The notes under the pieces were generated by a model that saw only the letters and a list, made by a program, of their open reading frames with translations, was not told the origin of the DNA and searched no databases. A stretch of DNA of 64,000 bases from Bradyrhizobium sp. MOS003 (GTDB lineage Bacteria; Pseudomonadota; Alphaproteobacteria; Rhizobiales; Xanthobacteraceae): the NCBI RefSeq assembly GCF_003020125.1, contig NZ_PYFW01000003.1, forward strand, positions 1 to 64,000. The letters run 5' to 3'. The position numbers and the translations under genes were made by a program. Of the stretch, positions 35,526-44,111 are shown piece by piece. The number at the start of each line of letters is the position of its first letter. Position 1 is the first letter of the stretch.

Positions 35526-36002
35526 TCAATGCTCCGGCGGTTGCCAGCCGGCATGGTCAAAATACTTGCCGTATTGAGCGAGCGCCCGCACGATCTTCAT
35601 GGCTCCTCGATCGCGGCCGGTCCCGGCCTTCATCTTCGCCGCGCCGTCGATGATCTGCTCGAGGACGAGGTGAAGTTGCTGATCGGCCTGCTCGGGCAGC
35701 TTGCAGTTTCCCACCACGTCGTCGACCTGCACCTGGATGCGCGTCGCCAGAGCCTCGTATTGCGCCGTCGTAAACATATTGCTGTGAATGGGTGCCAGCG
35801 ATTGCCTCATCGCAAGACTGATGTCGTCCATGCCGCGGCGCAAGACATCATCGGTCGGCCACTTCTTGCCGTGGTCGAGCACTGGCCGGACGGTCGCGGT
35901 TGGTCCTTCATGCGTGTGGGGTCCGGCGGCGAGGGCAGACTGCCCCAAGGCAAGACAAAGTGCGAGGGCTGCGGGTATGAGCGGTCTGGTTGAGATGATC
36001 AC
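35526..36002 (-). CDS. Exported helical protein of unknown function
   Basis: A protein of about 158 residues from GTG 36002, which has a good AGGAAG site 5 bases upstream. It has a signal peptide ending near ALA-A, an early HTHEGP, and three or four predicted helices with a single Cys. The size and fold resemble four-helix cytochrome c'-like bundles but the CxxCH heme motif is absent. It is convergent with the P1B ATPase gene and divergent from the flavocytochrome, with its own FixK-type box. Possibly a metal- or redox-binding periplasmic factor. Confidence 0.7.
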   Translation of the reverse strand: MIISTRPLIPAALALCLALGQSALAAGPHTHEGPTATVRPVLDHGKKWPTDDVLRRGMDDISLAMRQSLAPIHSNMFTTAQYEALATRIQVQVDDVVGNCKLPEQADQQLHLVLEQIIDGAAKMKAGTGRDRGAMKIVRALAQYGKYFDHAGWQPPEH

Positions 36003-36060
36003 GGGACTTCCTCCGAAGAGATTCTTTGCCTTCAGGTGGGGGATCACGACATCCAGGAGT

Positions 36061-36074
36061 TTGCGCTGGAGCAA
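36061..36074 (-). promoter_or_regulatory. FixK/FNR-type box upstream of exported helical protein
   Basis: TTGCGCTGGAGCAA is the TTGC-N6-GCAA variant accepted by FixK2-type regulators. It lies 58 bp upstream of the GTG start at 36002, and is one of two such sites in the 262-bp divergent region. Confidence 0.6.
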
Positions 36075-36198
36075 AGTCTTGAACGGAACGGGCTGCGGCC
36101 CCGAGACGCAGGACGCGTCGCGGCTTCTGGGGAAGAACTGAAAGAGAATCCTGCACGCCCGGCGTCGACCGGCCCCCTGCAGTTCGTCACGATCAGGC

Positions 36199-36212
36199 TT
36201 GAGTCAGCTCAA
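36199..36212 (+). promoter_or_regulatory. FixK/FNR-type box upstream of flavocytochrome gene
   Basis: TTGAGTCAGCTCAA is a symmetric TTGA-N6-TCAA site ending 52 bp before ATG 36265. Together with 36061-36074 it gives each divergent gene its own operator, rather than one shared site. Confidence 0.75.
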
Positions 36213-36264
36213 TGCAACGCGGCGCGATCGGTTCAAGCTGGAGCTGTAACGTCGCGAGGTAAAC

Positions 36265-37617
36265 ATGCAGAAGCTCAAACAGATATTGTGGGGCACTCTG
36301 GCGGTTCTCGTCCTGCTGTGGCTGGTTGCGGAGCCCCAGCCATTTGGGCCGGGCTCCTTCTTCCCGCTTCGCGAGAGGATGGTGCAGCTGAGCGGCGTCC
36401 TGGCAATCGGTTGCATGAGCATGGCGATGATGCTCGCGCTGCGACCGCGCTGGCCGGAGGCGTGGCTGGGCGGTCTCGACAAGATGTACCGCTTGCACAA
36501 ATGGCTCGGTATCGCCGCCCTCGTGACCGCCATCATCCATTGGCTCTGGGCCAGCGCTCCGAAATGGGCGGTCGGTTGGGGTTTACTGACCCGGCCCCAG
36601 CGTGGACCAAGGTTCGTCATCGAAAATCCGATCGAGGCCTTCTTTGCGGGCCTGCGTGAACCGGCAGAGGGGCTGGGCGAGTGGGCCTTCTACGGCGCCG
36701 TCGTGCTGATAGTCTTGGCGCTCGTTCAAATGTTCCCCTATCGGCTCTTCTACAAGACGCATCGGCTCCTCGCCGTCGCTTATCTGGTCCTGGTTTTTCA
36801 CGCCGTCACGCTGATGAAGTTCAGCTACTGGATGTCGCCGCTCGGCTGGATCGTGGGGGCGCTGCTGGCCTTCGGAACGTGGGCGGCGGCTGTGACGTTG
36901 CTGCGGCGCATTGGGGCCCGGCGCCAGGTTCAGGGCAGGATCACCTCGCTCAAATATTATCCCGGCGTCAGGGCAATCGAGACCGAGATCGAGGTGCCCC
37001 ATGACTGGCCGGGGCATAGGCCAGGCCAGTTCGCCTTTGCCACCTCGGATGTCTCCGAGGGCGCGCATCCCTACACGATCGCCTCGTGCTGGAATGCTGC
37101 AGACCCCAGGATCATCTTCATCACCAAGGAACTTGGGGACCACACCAGCCGGTTGCGGGAGAAGCTCCGTGTCGGGCAGGAGGTGAAGGTGGAAGGCCCC
37201 TATGGCTGTTTCACTTTCGACGACGATTGCTCGCACCAGATCTGGATCGGCGGTGGCATCGGCATTACGCCCTTCATTGCCCGCATGAAACAGATGGCCA
37301 TGCCGAAGGATATTCCGGGTTGCTCCGTCGCGCAGGCGGTTGACCTCTTTCACACCACCACTGACGTGGATGAGGAAGCCCTCGGCAAGCTTGCAGCAGA
37401 CGCGCACTCGGCAAATGTTCGCCTCCACGTCCTCATCGACGCCCGTCACGGACGACTGACCGGGGCACGCATTCGCGAAGCCGTAGCGCAATGGCGCGAG
37501 GCGAGCATCTGGTTCTGTGGTCCGGCGGGTTTCGGGGAAGCCCTCAGACGAGACCTCAGAGCGCACGGCTTTCCCGTCGAAAAGCGGTTTCATCAGGAGC
37601 TGTTCGCGATGCGATGA
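36265..37617 (+). CDS. Ferric-reductase-like transmembrane flavocytochrome
   Basis: The 450-residue protein has six hydrophobic helices in residues 1-215. Paired His in HKWLGIAALVTAIIHW and HRLLAVAYLVLVFH are suited to bis-heme binding. The C-terminal half is an FAD/NAD module with HPYTIAS for FAD, GGGIGITPFIARMK for NAD(P) and the final WFCGPAGFGEAL. It would pass electrons from NAD(P)H across the membrane to ferric iron or another periplasmic acceptor. It sits beside a P1B metal pump and under a FixK-type box. Confidence 0.9.
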   Translation: MQKLKQILWGTLAVLVLLWLVAEPQPFGPGSFFPLRERMVQLSGVLAIGCMSMAMMLALRPRWPEAWLGGLDKMYRLHKWLGIAALVTAIIHWLWASAPKWAVGWGLLTRPQRGPRFVIENPIEAFFAGLREPAEGLGEWAFYGAVVLIVLALVQMFPYRLFYKTHRLLAVAYLVLVFHAVTLMKFSYWMSPLGWIVGALLAFGTWAAAVTLLRRIGARRQVQGRITSLKYYPGVRAIETEIEVPHDWPGHRPGQFAFATSDVSEGAHPYTIASCWNAADPRIIFITKELGDHTSRLREKLRVGQEVKVEGPYGCFTFDDDCSHQIWIGGGIGITPFIARMKQMAMPKDIPGCSVAQAVDLFHTTTDVDEEALGKLAADAHSANVRLHVLIDARHGRLTGARIREAVAQWREASIWFCGPAGFGEALRRDLRAHGFPVEKRFHQELFAMR

Positions 37618-37696
37618 TGAAGATGTGCATCCCGCTTCCCAACTTGCCCTGGCAGCCAGTCCCTGTAATCTGCGAAAAACGACAGGGAAGGGTTCG

Positions 37697-38884
37697 ATGG
37701 GAGGAGTCTTGGAGGGGGTGCGGGTGCTCGATTTCGGGCGCTATATCGCAGGGCCCTATTGCGCGACCTTGCTGGCCGAATTCGGCGCCGAAGTCATTCG
37801 CGTGGAAAAGCGCGAGGGCAGCGAGGATCGATTCGTGGCGCCGGTCGGGGAAGGTGGCGAAGGCGCGCTGTTCCTCCAGGTCAACCGCAACAAGAAGTGT
37901 ATCACGCTCGATCCGATGAAGGTCGAGGGGCAGGAGGTAATGCGGCGCCTGGTTGCGACCGCGGATGTCGTCGTCGCCAACCTGCCGCCGCAGACCTTGC
38001 GTGCGATGAAGCTCGACTACGAGTCCTTGAAGGCGATCAAGCCCGACATCATCCTGACGACGGCAACCGCGTTCGGCGGGCCGGGGCCGTGGTCCGACCG
38101 GGTCGGCTTCGACGGCGTCGGGCAGGTCATGTCGGGATCGGTCTACATGACGGGCGCTGGCGACCCGCCGTACCGGGCCGCGGTGAACTGGGTCGATTTC
38201 GGCACCGCGCTGCACTGCGCGTTCGGCACGCTCGCAGCACTGATCGAGCGCGGCAAATCCGGGCGTGGGCAGGTCGTCGAGGGCGCGCTGCTCGCAACCG
38301 CCTTGTCCTTCACCAACGCGACGCTGATCGAGCAGGCCGTGATCAACGTCAATCGCGTGCCGACAGGCAATCTCGGCCAGACCGCGGCGCCCGCCGACAT
38401 CTACCGCACGCGGGACGGCTGGGTGCTGTGCCAGGTCACGGGGCATCCGCTGTTCAAGCGCTGGGCGAAGTTGATGGGCGAGGAGGAATTGTGGCTGAAC
38501 GATCCGCGCTTTGCCGACGACATCAGCCGCGGCAATAACGGCCCCGTCATCAGCGAGCGGATGGCGCGCTGGTGCGCCGGGCGCACCACGCAGGAGGCCG
38601 TCGATGCGCTGGGAGGTGCGATGATTCCGACCGGGCCCGTCCTCTCACCGCAACAGGCGCTGGATCATCCGCACATCCGCGCCGCCGGCTTCATGCAGGA
38701 CGTCGACTATCCCGGTCTGCCGAAGCCCGCGCCGGTGACGCGTGCTGCGGTCCGGCTGTCGGAAACGCCGGGCGAAATAGCGAGCCGCCCGCCGACGCTC
38801 GGGGAACATACCGATCGGGTCCTTGCTGAACTCGGCTATGACGCGGCTGAGATCGGGGCGCTTCGGCAAGGTGGTGTCATCTAG
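37697..38884 (+). CDS. CaiB/BaiF family CoA-transferase
   Basis: A class III CoA-transferase of 395 residues. The N-terminal LEGVRVLDFGRYIAGPYCATLLAEFGAEVIRVEKREGSEDR and the later GPGPWSDRVGFDGVGQ are typical. The protein moves CoA between an acyl-CoA and a free acid. I chose ATG 37697 because the longer frame to 37517 overlaps the flavocytochrome gene. Its last 4 bp overlap the DUF72 gene stop. No pathway neighbour identifies the substrate. Confidence 0.9.
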   Translation: MGGVLEGVRVLDFGRYIAGPYCATLLAEFGAEVIRVEKREGSEDRFVAPVGEGGEGALFLQVNRNKKCITLDPMKVEGQEVMRRLVATADVVVANLPPQTLRAMKLDYESLKAIKPDIILTTATAFGGPGPWSDRVGFDGVGQVMSGSVYMTGAGDPPYRAAVNWVDFGTALHCAFGTLAALIERGKSGRGQVVEGALLATALSFTNATLIEQAVINVNRVPTGNLGQTAAPADIYRTRDGWVLCQVTGHPLFKRWAKLMGEEELWLNDPRFADDISRGNNGPVISERMARWCAGRTTQEAVDALGGAMIPTGPVLSPQQALDHPHIRAAGFMQDVDYPGLPKPAPVTRAAVRLSETPGEIASRPPTLGEHTDRVLAELGYDAAEIGALRQGGVI

Positions 38885-39603
38885 AGCAATTGCTTCAACG
38901 CCTTGGCGTCCGCGGGCGCCGCGCTCTTCTGGTCGTTGTCGAAATAGACATAGACGTCGCAGCCCTGCCGCTTCCAGGACTTGATGCGTTTCGCCCATTG
39001 CGCCAGCGCGGCCTTCGTATAGTGCCCATGATAGCGTCCGCCCGGCCCGTGACCGCGCACATAGACGAAATCCGCCGTGCGCTTCCATGGCGCCGGCGCG
39101 TCGTGATGGTCGGACAGGCACAGCGAGATGTTCTCGTCCGCCAGCATGCGCAGGATGCGCGGCTGGTACCAGCTCGGATGACGGAATTCGAAGCTGTAAC
39201 GCCGTTTCTGCGACAGCAGCTTGAAGAAGGCCGCGAGGCGGTCTGCGTCGGCCTGGAATTGCGGCGGCAGCTGGAACAGGATCGGGCCGGCCTTGCCGCC
39301 GAGCCGTGAGATGCGGTTCTCCAGCAGCTCGAGGCTGTTGACCGAGCGATCCGAGAGCCGCTTCCAGTGCGTGATGAACTTCGACGCCTTCCAGGCGAAC
39401 ACGAAATCGCGGCCGGTCTGCTCGCGCCAGCCTTTCACGGCGTCTGGCGTCGGCGTGCGGTAGAACACGCCGTTCAGCTCCGTGGTGTCGAATTGTCCGG
39501 CGTAGTAGCTGAGCTGCTGCTTCAGCGTCACGCCTTCAGGAAAGAACGGGCCGCGCCAGGAATCGTAGTGCCAGCCGGAAGTTCCGATCAGAACGCGCGC
39601 CAT
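38881..39603 (-). CDS. DUF72 family protein
   Basis: A 240-residue protein with the DUF72 (YecE-like) layout: IGTSGWHYDSWRGPFFP at the N-terminus, KASKFITHWKRL, ILFQLPPQF, FEFRHPSWY and YVYFDNDQ near the end. It has a TIM-barrel-like fold of unknown reaction. ATG 39603 and an ATG five codons upstream (39618) are both possible. It is convergent with the CaiB-type gene. Confidence 0.88.
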   Translation of the reverse strand: MARVLIGTSGWHYDSWRGPFFPEGVTLKQQLSYYAGQFDTTELNGVFYRTPTPDAVKGWREQTGRDFVFAWKASKFITHWKRLSDRSVNSLELLENRISRLGGKAGPILFQLPPQFQADADRLAAFFKLLSQKRRYSFEFRHPSWYQPRILRMLADENISLCLSDHHDAPAPWKRTADFVYVRGHGPGGRYHGHYTKAALAQWAKRIKSWKRQGCDVYVYFDNDQKSAAPADAKALKQLL

Positions 39604-39699
39604 TTTCCCACGTGCCATCCGTTGGGCGCGGCGGGAGCTGCCGCGCCTTGCAGGAGGAAACGTCGAGGCGGGCGATATGTTGCTGTCGGTGCGCGGTCG

Positions 39700-40848
39700 C
39701 TAGTTCGACGCCAGCACCGTCTTGGCCACCTCCGCCATCCAGCCGGAGGCGACTGGCAGGATCGCATCGTTGAAATCGTAGCGCGGGCCGTGCAACTCGG
39801 CGCCGTCGCGCAATTCGCCGTTGCCGATCCAGACGAAGGCGCCCGGCCGCTGCTGGAGATAATGGGCAAAATCCTCGCCGGCCATGCTGGGCGCGAGGTC
39901 GCGCCGCAGCTCGGCCTGAACCTTCTCGGCGGCGATCCGCGCAAGGGCCGCCTCGTCAGCCGTGTTGACCACGACGCCGACGCCCCAGACGATCTCGGGC
40001 GCGACCTTGACGCCGAAGCTCGTCGCGATCCCGGCGCAGGTCCGTTCGATGCCGCCGAGGATGACGTCCTTGACCGCCTCGCGATGGTATCGCAGCGTGC
40101 CGCGGATGGTGACGCGTCCGGCGATCTGGTTCGGCGCGGTGCCGCCTTCGATGGTGCAGAGCGAGAGCACGGCGGTGTCGAGCGGGTCGACGCTGCGCGC
40201 GGTGATCGATTGCAGCGCCACGATCAGATGGCCGGCCGCCACCACCGGGTCGCGTGTCAGATGCGGCATGCCGGCGTGGCCGGCATGGCCCTCGATGGTG
40301 ATGGTGATGCGGCCGCCGGAGGCCATGACGACGCCGTCGTGCACGGCGATGGTGCCGGCGGCAAGGCCCGGCCAATTGTGGAAGCCGAACACGCGTTCCA
40401 TCGGAAATCGGTCGAACAGCCCGGCCGCAACCATCGCGCGCGAGCCGCCAAAGCCTTCCTCCGCCGGCTGGAAGATGAAATCGACCGTGCCGCTCCAGCT
40501 GCTGTCAGCGGCGAGCAGCGCGGCGGCACCGAGCAGCGAAGCGGTGTGTCCGTCATGGCCGCAGGCATGCATCACGCCTGGTGTCCTGGACGCGTAGGCA
40601 AGCCCGGTATCCTCGGTGATCGGCAGCGCATCCATGTCGGCGCGCAAGCCGACGCGACTGTGTGCATGTCCGCGCGTCAGGGTCGCGACGATGCCGTGGC
40701 CGCCGATGCCCGCCTCGAAGGGAATGCCGAGCTCGGCGAGCTTGTCCTGTACGAAGGCGGCGGTCTCCTTTTCCTGAAGCGACAGCTCCGGGTGCGCATG
40801 AAGGTGCCGGCGCCACGCGGTCAGTTTCTGGTGCAGCTCGGGGGTCAA
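39700..40848 (-). CDS. M20 family aminoacylase / amidohydrolase
   Basis: The 382-residue metal-dependent amidohydrolase has GLRADMDALPI, MHACGHDGHTASLLGAA, the catalytic QPAEEGFGGS and the C-terminal SMAGEDFAHYLQ. This is the HipO/AmaA branch that hydrolyses N-acyl amino acids or hippurate. The M20 peptidase dimerisation domain lies in the middle. There is no obvious operon partner. Confidence 0.92.
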   Translation of the reverse strand: MTPELHQKLTAWRRHLHAHPELSLQEKETAAFVQDKLAELGIPFEAGIGGHGIVATLTRGHAHSRVGLRADMDALPITEDTGLAYASRTPGVMHACGHDGHTASLLGAAALLAADSSWSGTVDFIFQPAEEGFGGSRAMVAAGLFDRFPMERVFGFHNWPGLAAGTIAVHDGVVMASGGRITITIEGHAGHAGMPHLTRDPVVAAGHLIVALQSITARSVDPLDTAVLSLCTIEGGTAPNQIAGRVTIRGTLRYHREAVKDVILGGIERTCAGIATSFGVKVAPEIVWGVGVVVNTADEAALARIAAEKVQAELRRDLAPSMAGEDFAHYLQQRPGAFVWIGNGELRDGAELHGPRYDFNDAILPVASGWMAEVAKTVLASN

Positions 40849-40946
40849 GGCAGGGGCTTTCGTCAGGAGGGACCGGCTATCGCCAGCATAACCGAATATT
40901 GAATCGGCGCATCAAGGGCCAGCGAATGCCTCGTGTGCAGCAGCGT

Positions 40947-41021
40947 CGTCATGGCCGGGCTTGACCCGGCCATCCACGTCTTGCTTGTTGCGCGAAGAAC
41001 GTGTGATGCCCGGGCATGACG
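40947..41021. repeat. Dispersed palindromic repeat between M20 and enolase-family genes
   Basis: CGTCATGGCCGGGCTTG... and ...GATGCCCGGGCATGACG form imperfect outer arms, and GGCCGGG-CTTGA-CCCGGCC an inner hairpin. It is a member of the same class as 6831-6919 and lies between the starts and stops of two minus-strand genes. Confidence 0.65.
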
Positions 41022-41035
41022 GATGTTCTTCAACC

Positions 41036-42124
41036 CTACCCAGCCAGCTTCGCCAGGCCCGTCCAGTCGAAGTTGATGCCGTGCCCGGGTCGGTCCGGCG
41101 CGAGCGCCTTGCCGTCCTGAAGCACCAGCGGGTGCTCGATGTATTTGTCCAGCCCAAATCCGTGCGCCTCCAGATAGGAGCGGTTCGGGCAGGCCGCGAG
41201 CAGGTGCACGGTGATGTCGTGCGCGCCGTGGCTGGTGACGGGCAGGTTGAACGCTTCCGCCAGCCGCGCGATCTTGATGAAGGCGCCGACACCACCGCAA
41301 TTGGTGACGTCAGGCTCGGGATAGGACACCGCGCCGCTGGCGATGTAGTTCTTGAACTCCCACAGCGAGCGCAGATTCTCGCCGGCCGCGATCGGAACGC
41401 CACCGTCTTGCATGATGCGCGCGTGGCCAGCGACGTCGTCGGGGATGATCGGCTCCTCGAGCCAGGTGAGGTCGTAGGGGACGAAGGCGCGCGCGGCGCG
41501 GATGGCTTCCTCGACGGTCCACTTCATGTTGGCGTCCACCATCAGCGGAAAGCCGTCGCCGAGATGCTGTCGCATCGCGGAGACCTTGGCGACGTCGGAT
41601 TTCAGGTCGGGCCGGCCGACCTTCATCTTGATGGCGCGAAAGCCCTTGGCGAGATTGCCGTCGGTCTGCGCGAGCAGTTCATCGACGGAAAGATCGAGGT
41701 CGATGCCGCCGGCATAGCATGGCACGTGCGCATCGAAGCCGCCGAGCAATTGGTACAGGGGCAGCTTGGCGCGCCGCGCCTTCAGGTCCCACAGCGCGAT
41801 GTCGAGCGCGGAGAGCGCCAGCACCACCGGCCCGCCGCGCCCGCCATAATGCAGCGCCCACCAGACGTGATGCCAGATCGCTTCGGTATCGTCGGCCTCG
41901 CGGCCCTCAATCAGCGGAGGGATTTCTCGCTTGAGGATGTCCGCGACAGCGCCGCCATTGCGGCCCACGGTGTAGGTGTAGCCCACGCCCTCGGCGCCGT
42001 CGGCATCGCGGATGCGGCAGGTGATCAGCTCGAACGCCGCGATCTCGCCATGCGTGGAGTCGGAGAGCGTGACGGGGAGGGGGATCCGGTAGAGCCCGGT
42101 CTCGATATGAGCGATGCGTGGCAT
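41036..42124 (-). CDS. Mandelate racemase / muconate lactonizing family enzyme
   Basis: A 362-residue enolase-superfamily protein. The catalytic Lys pair is in FRAIKMKVG (KxK), and the metal ligands are Asp in VDANMKWT, Glu in LEEPI and Glu in AAGENL. The family abstracts a proton alpha to a carboxylate; sugar-acid dehydratases, racemases and cycloisomerases are all included, so the substrate is open. The start MPRIAHIETGLYRIPL is typical. Confidence 0.9.
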   Translation of the reverse strand: MPRIAHIETGLYRIPLPVTLSDSTHGEIAAFELITCRIRDADGAEGVGYTYTVGRNGGAVADILKREIPPLIEGREADDTEAIWHHVWWALHYGGRGGPVVLALSALDIALWDLKARRAKLPLYQLLGGFDAHVPCYAGGIDLDLSVDELLAQTDGNLAKGFRAIKMKVGRPDLKSDVAKVSAMRQHLGDGFPLMVDANMKWTVEEAIRAARAFVPYDLTWLEEPIIPDDVAGHARIMQDGGVPIAAGENLRSLWEFKNYIASGAVSYPEPDVTNCGGVGAFIKIARLAEAFNLPVTSHGAHDITVHLLAACPNRSYLEAHGFGLDKYIEHPLVLQDGKALAPDRPGHGINFDWTGLAKLAG

Positions 42125-42240
42125 GTGGCCTCCCTTTTCTTTTTGTTCGGTCGTTTCGTACGGGTGGGGTAGCCGGGCAAATGCGCAAAGCGGATATGCT
42201 CGGCTTAACCAACCTCTTGGGTTTCCGCGGTGACAAGCAG

Positions 42241-42269
42241 TGGTGGGTTACGCCTTCGGCTACCCCCCT
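42241..42269. repeat. Short hairpin resembling a GGTGGGTTACGCC repeat
   Basis: GGTGGGTTACGCC-TTC-GGCTACCCCCC forms an imperfect stem. Close versions with TAACCCACC are a repeat I associate with Bradyrhizobium intergenic DNA. It lies just before the stop of the peptidase gene. Confidence 0.4.
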
Positions 42270-42280
42270 ACCAGCGCACC

Positions 42281-43486
42281 TCACCGCATCGTTGCAATCT
42301 GCACGGCAAGCGCGCAGGCACGGTCGTACTCGTCGAGATTGATCCACTCGTCGATCGTGTGCGCCTCGTTCTGGCCGGCGCCGAAGGTCACGGTCGGAAT
42401 GCCGTGACGGACCATCCAGTTGGCATCGAGGCCGCCATTGGCGGTGCGGACGTTCGGCGTGCCGCCGACCGCTGACACGGCTTCGACCGCGCGCTTGATC
42501 ACAGGCTGGCTGTCCTTCATGCGGAATGGATAATAATCGGTCTCGGCCTTGAACTTGACCTTGCCGGACTTGCCCTGCGCGTTCGTGACTTTTTTGGCCG
42601 CCTTCTCGAACGCGGCCTTGTAGGCCTTGGTGATCTCCTTGAAGAACTTTCCGTCATGGCTGCGGCTCTCGCCGCGCACATGCACGTAATCGGTGACGAC
42701 GTTGGTGGCGTCGCCCGCGGGGCGCCCTTCGCCGCCTGTGACGGGGCCGACATTGCTGGTGCCCATCCGCGCGCTCGCGCCCTTGCCCTTCACCACCTTG
42801 CCGAACCAGCCGCCGGCCTGCGCGTCGGCAAGCGCCAGCGCCATGATCATGGTCGAGGAGATGCCGCGCTCGGGTGCGACGCCGGCATGCGAGGCGCGGC
42901 CGAAGATCTCCACGCTCCAGCGGTCGGCGCCGACCGCGCCGATCACGACGTTGGAAGCCGCGCCGCCGTCATAGTTGAAGGCCATCACCGGCGAGCCGAG
43001 CTCGTCCAGCTTGACGTGGCGCGCGCCGTAGAGCCCGCTTTCCTCCCGCACGCAGAACAACAGCGTGATCGGCGGATGGTCGAGCTTTTGCTTCTCGAGT
43101 TCGGCCGCCAGCGTCACCAGCACGCCGCAGCCGCAGCGGTTGTCGCCGCCGAGCGCGGTCCTGGCCTCGTTGACGATCTTGCGACCGGACTTTTTGGGCT
43201 TGGCGCCGGCGCAGAGCGGCACGGTGTCCATGTGGGTCATGAACATGATGCGCGGCTGGTTGTGCAACGCGCCGCGGCCGGGCAGGTCGACGATGAGGTT
43301 GCCGGTCTCGGTCGGCACGGGAATGCGCGTGTTGGCGTCGTCGAGCCGGATCGCCTTGGCCGGCACGCCGCTCTCCTTCAGCGCGGCGCTGAGCTCCCGC
43401 CCGATCGCCGCCTCCTGTCCGGTGACGCCCTCGATGGCGAGGAAGCGCATGAGGCGGTCGGTGGCGGCTTTGGTGTCGACAGGCAT
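42281..43486 (-). CDS. M20 family peptidase (PepT-like)
   Basis: The 401-residue protein has the metal motifs MFMTHMDTVP, GGDNRCGCGVLV and FCVREESGLYGARH, with the bridging Asp and the catalytic Glu pair, plus an M20 dimerisation domain. It resembles tripeptide aminopeptidase PepT and related dipeptidases. ATG 43486 is preferred to a start at 43597, which would add an unconserved Arg-rich leader. Cytoplasmic peptide turnover is likely. Confidence 0.88.
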   Translation of the reverse strand: MPVDTKAATDRLMRFLAIEGVTGQEAAIGRELSAALKESGVPAKAIRLDDANTRIPVPTETGNLIVDLPGRGALHNQPRIMFMTHMDTVPLCAGAKPKKSGRKIVNEARTALGGDNRCGCGVLVTLAAELEKQKLDHPPITLLFCVREESGLYGARHVKLDELGSPVMAFNYDGGAASNVVIGAVGADRWSVEIFGRASHAGVAPERGISSTMIMALALADAQAGGWFGKVVKGKGASARMGTSNVGPVTGGEGRPAGDATNVVTDYVHVRGESRSHDGKFFKEITKAYKAAFEKAAKKVTNAQGKSGKVKFKAETDYYPFRMKDSQPVIKRAVEAVSAVGGTPNVRTANGGLDANWMVRHGIPTVTFGAGQNEAHTIDEWINLDEYDRACALAVQIATMR

Positions 43487-43630
43487 GTCAGGTCCCTTGT
43501 GATGCTGGTACGTTGCAGCATCCTTCGAGGGACGACGTTGTGCAAGTCTCCTGAACGGCTCACGAGCATTGCGGCAGGCGCCGAACGCAGTCGTCAACAG
43601 GCAGCGCGACGTGGCCCGTCCGGGCCGCCT

Positions 43631-43975
43631 CTACCAGACGCTGACGGTCTGCAGGAGCTGGGATTGGCTGAATGGCTTGGGCATGAAGCGGGCATGCGGC
43701 GGAAGTTCCTCATCGGTCGGACGTCTCTTTCCCGACATGACGACTATCTTCACCGGGGGCCAACCGTCGCTTACGGCGGCTGCAAGCTCGAGTCCATCCA
43801 TGGAACCAGGCATGTCGATGTCTGTTAGGACGAGGTCCACGGTTTGCGCCCGAAGAATGTCGATTGCCCTGTCCGCATTGCAGACCGAGACCACGGTGTG
43901 ATCCGCCTGCTGCAACCCGAGCTCGACGTCCATAAGGATCAACGGCTCGTCTTCTACAAGTAGTATTCTCAACAC
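43631..43975 (-). CDS. Single-domain response regulator (receiver only)
   Basis: A CheY-type receiver of about 114 residues with the acidic pair EDEP near the start, the phospho-acceptor Asp in LVLTDIDMPG and the conserved Lys in MPKPFS. There is no output domain. The GTG at 43975 is chosen because a GGGAG site lies just upstream and the receiver begins there (VLRILLVEDE); the open frame up to 44302 is unconserved. It is divergent from a GAF-domain histidine kinase, its likely partner. Confidence 0.85.
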   Translation of the reverse strand: MLRILLVEDEPLILMDVELGLQQADHTVVSVCNADRAIDILRAQTVDLVLTDIDMPGSMDGLELAAAVSDGWPPVKIVVMSGKRRPTDEELPPHARFMPKPFSQSQLLQTVSVW

Positions 43976-44111
43976 AACGCTCCCATCTACAGTGGATCCA
44001 AGTGATGAAAACCGAGCTGGTTCCTTGCCCGTTCGATCATGAGCGCCAACTTTAGAAAAAGTCGCGCGAACAAGTGATCGACCGCGCCCGGGCTGTTGCC
44101 AATGGAGCTCC

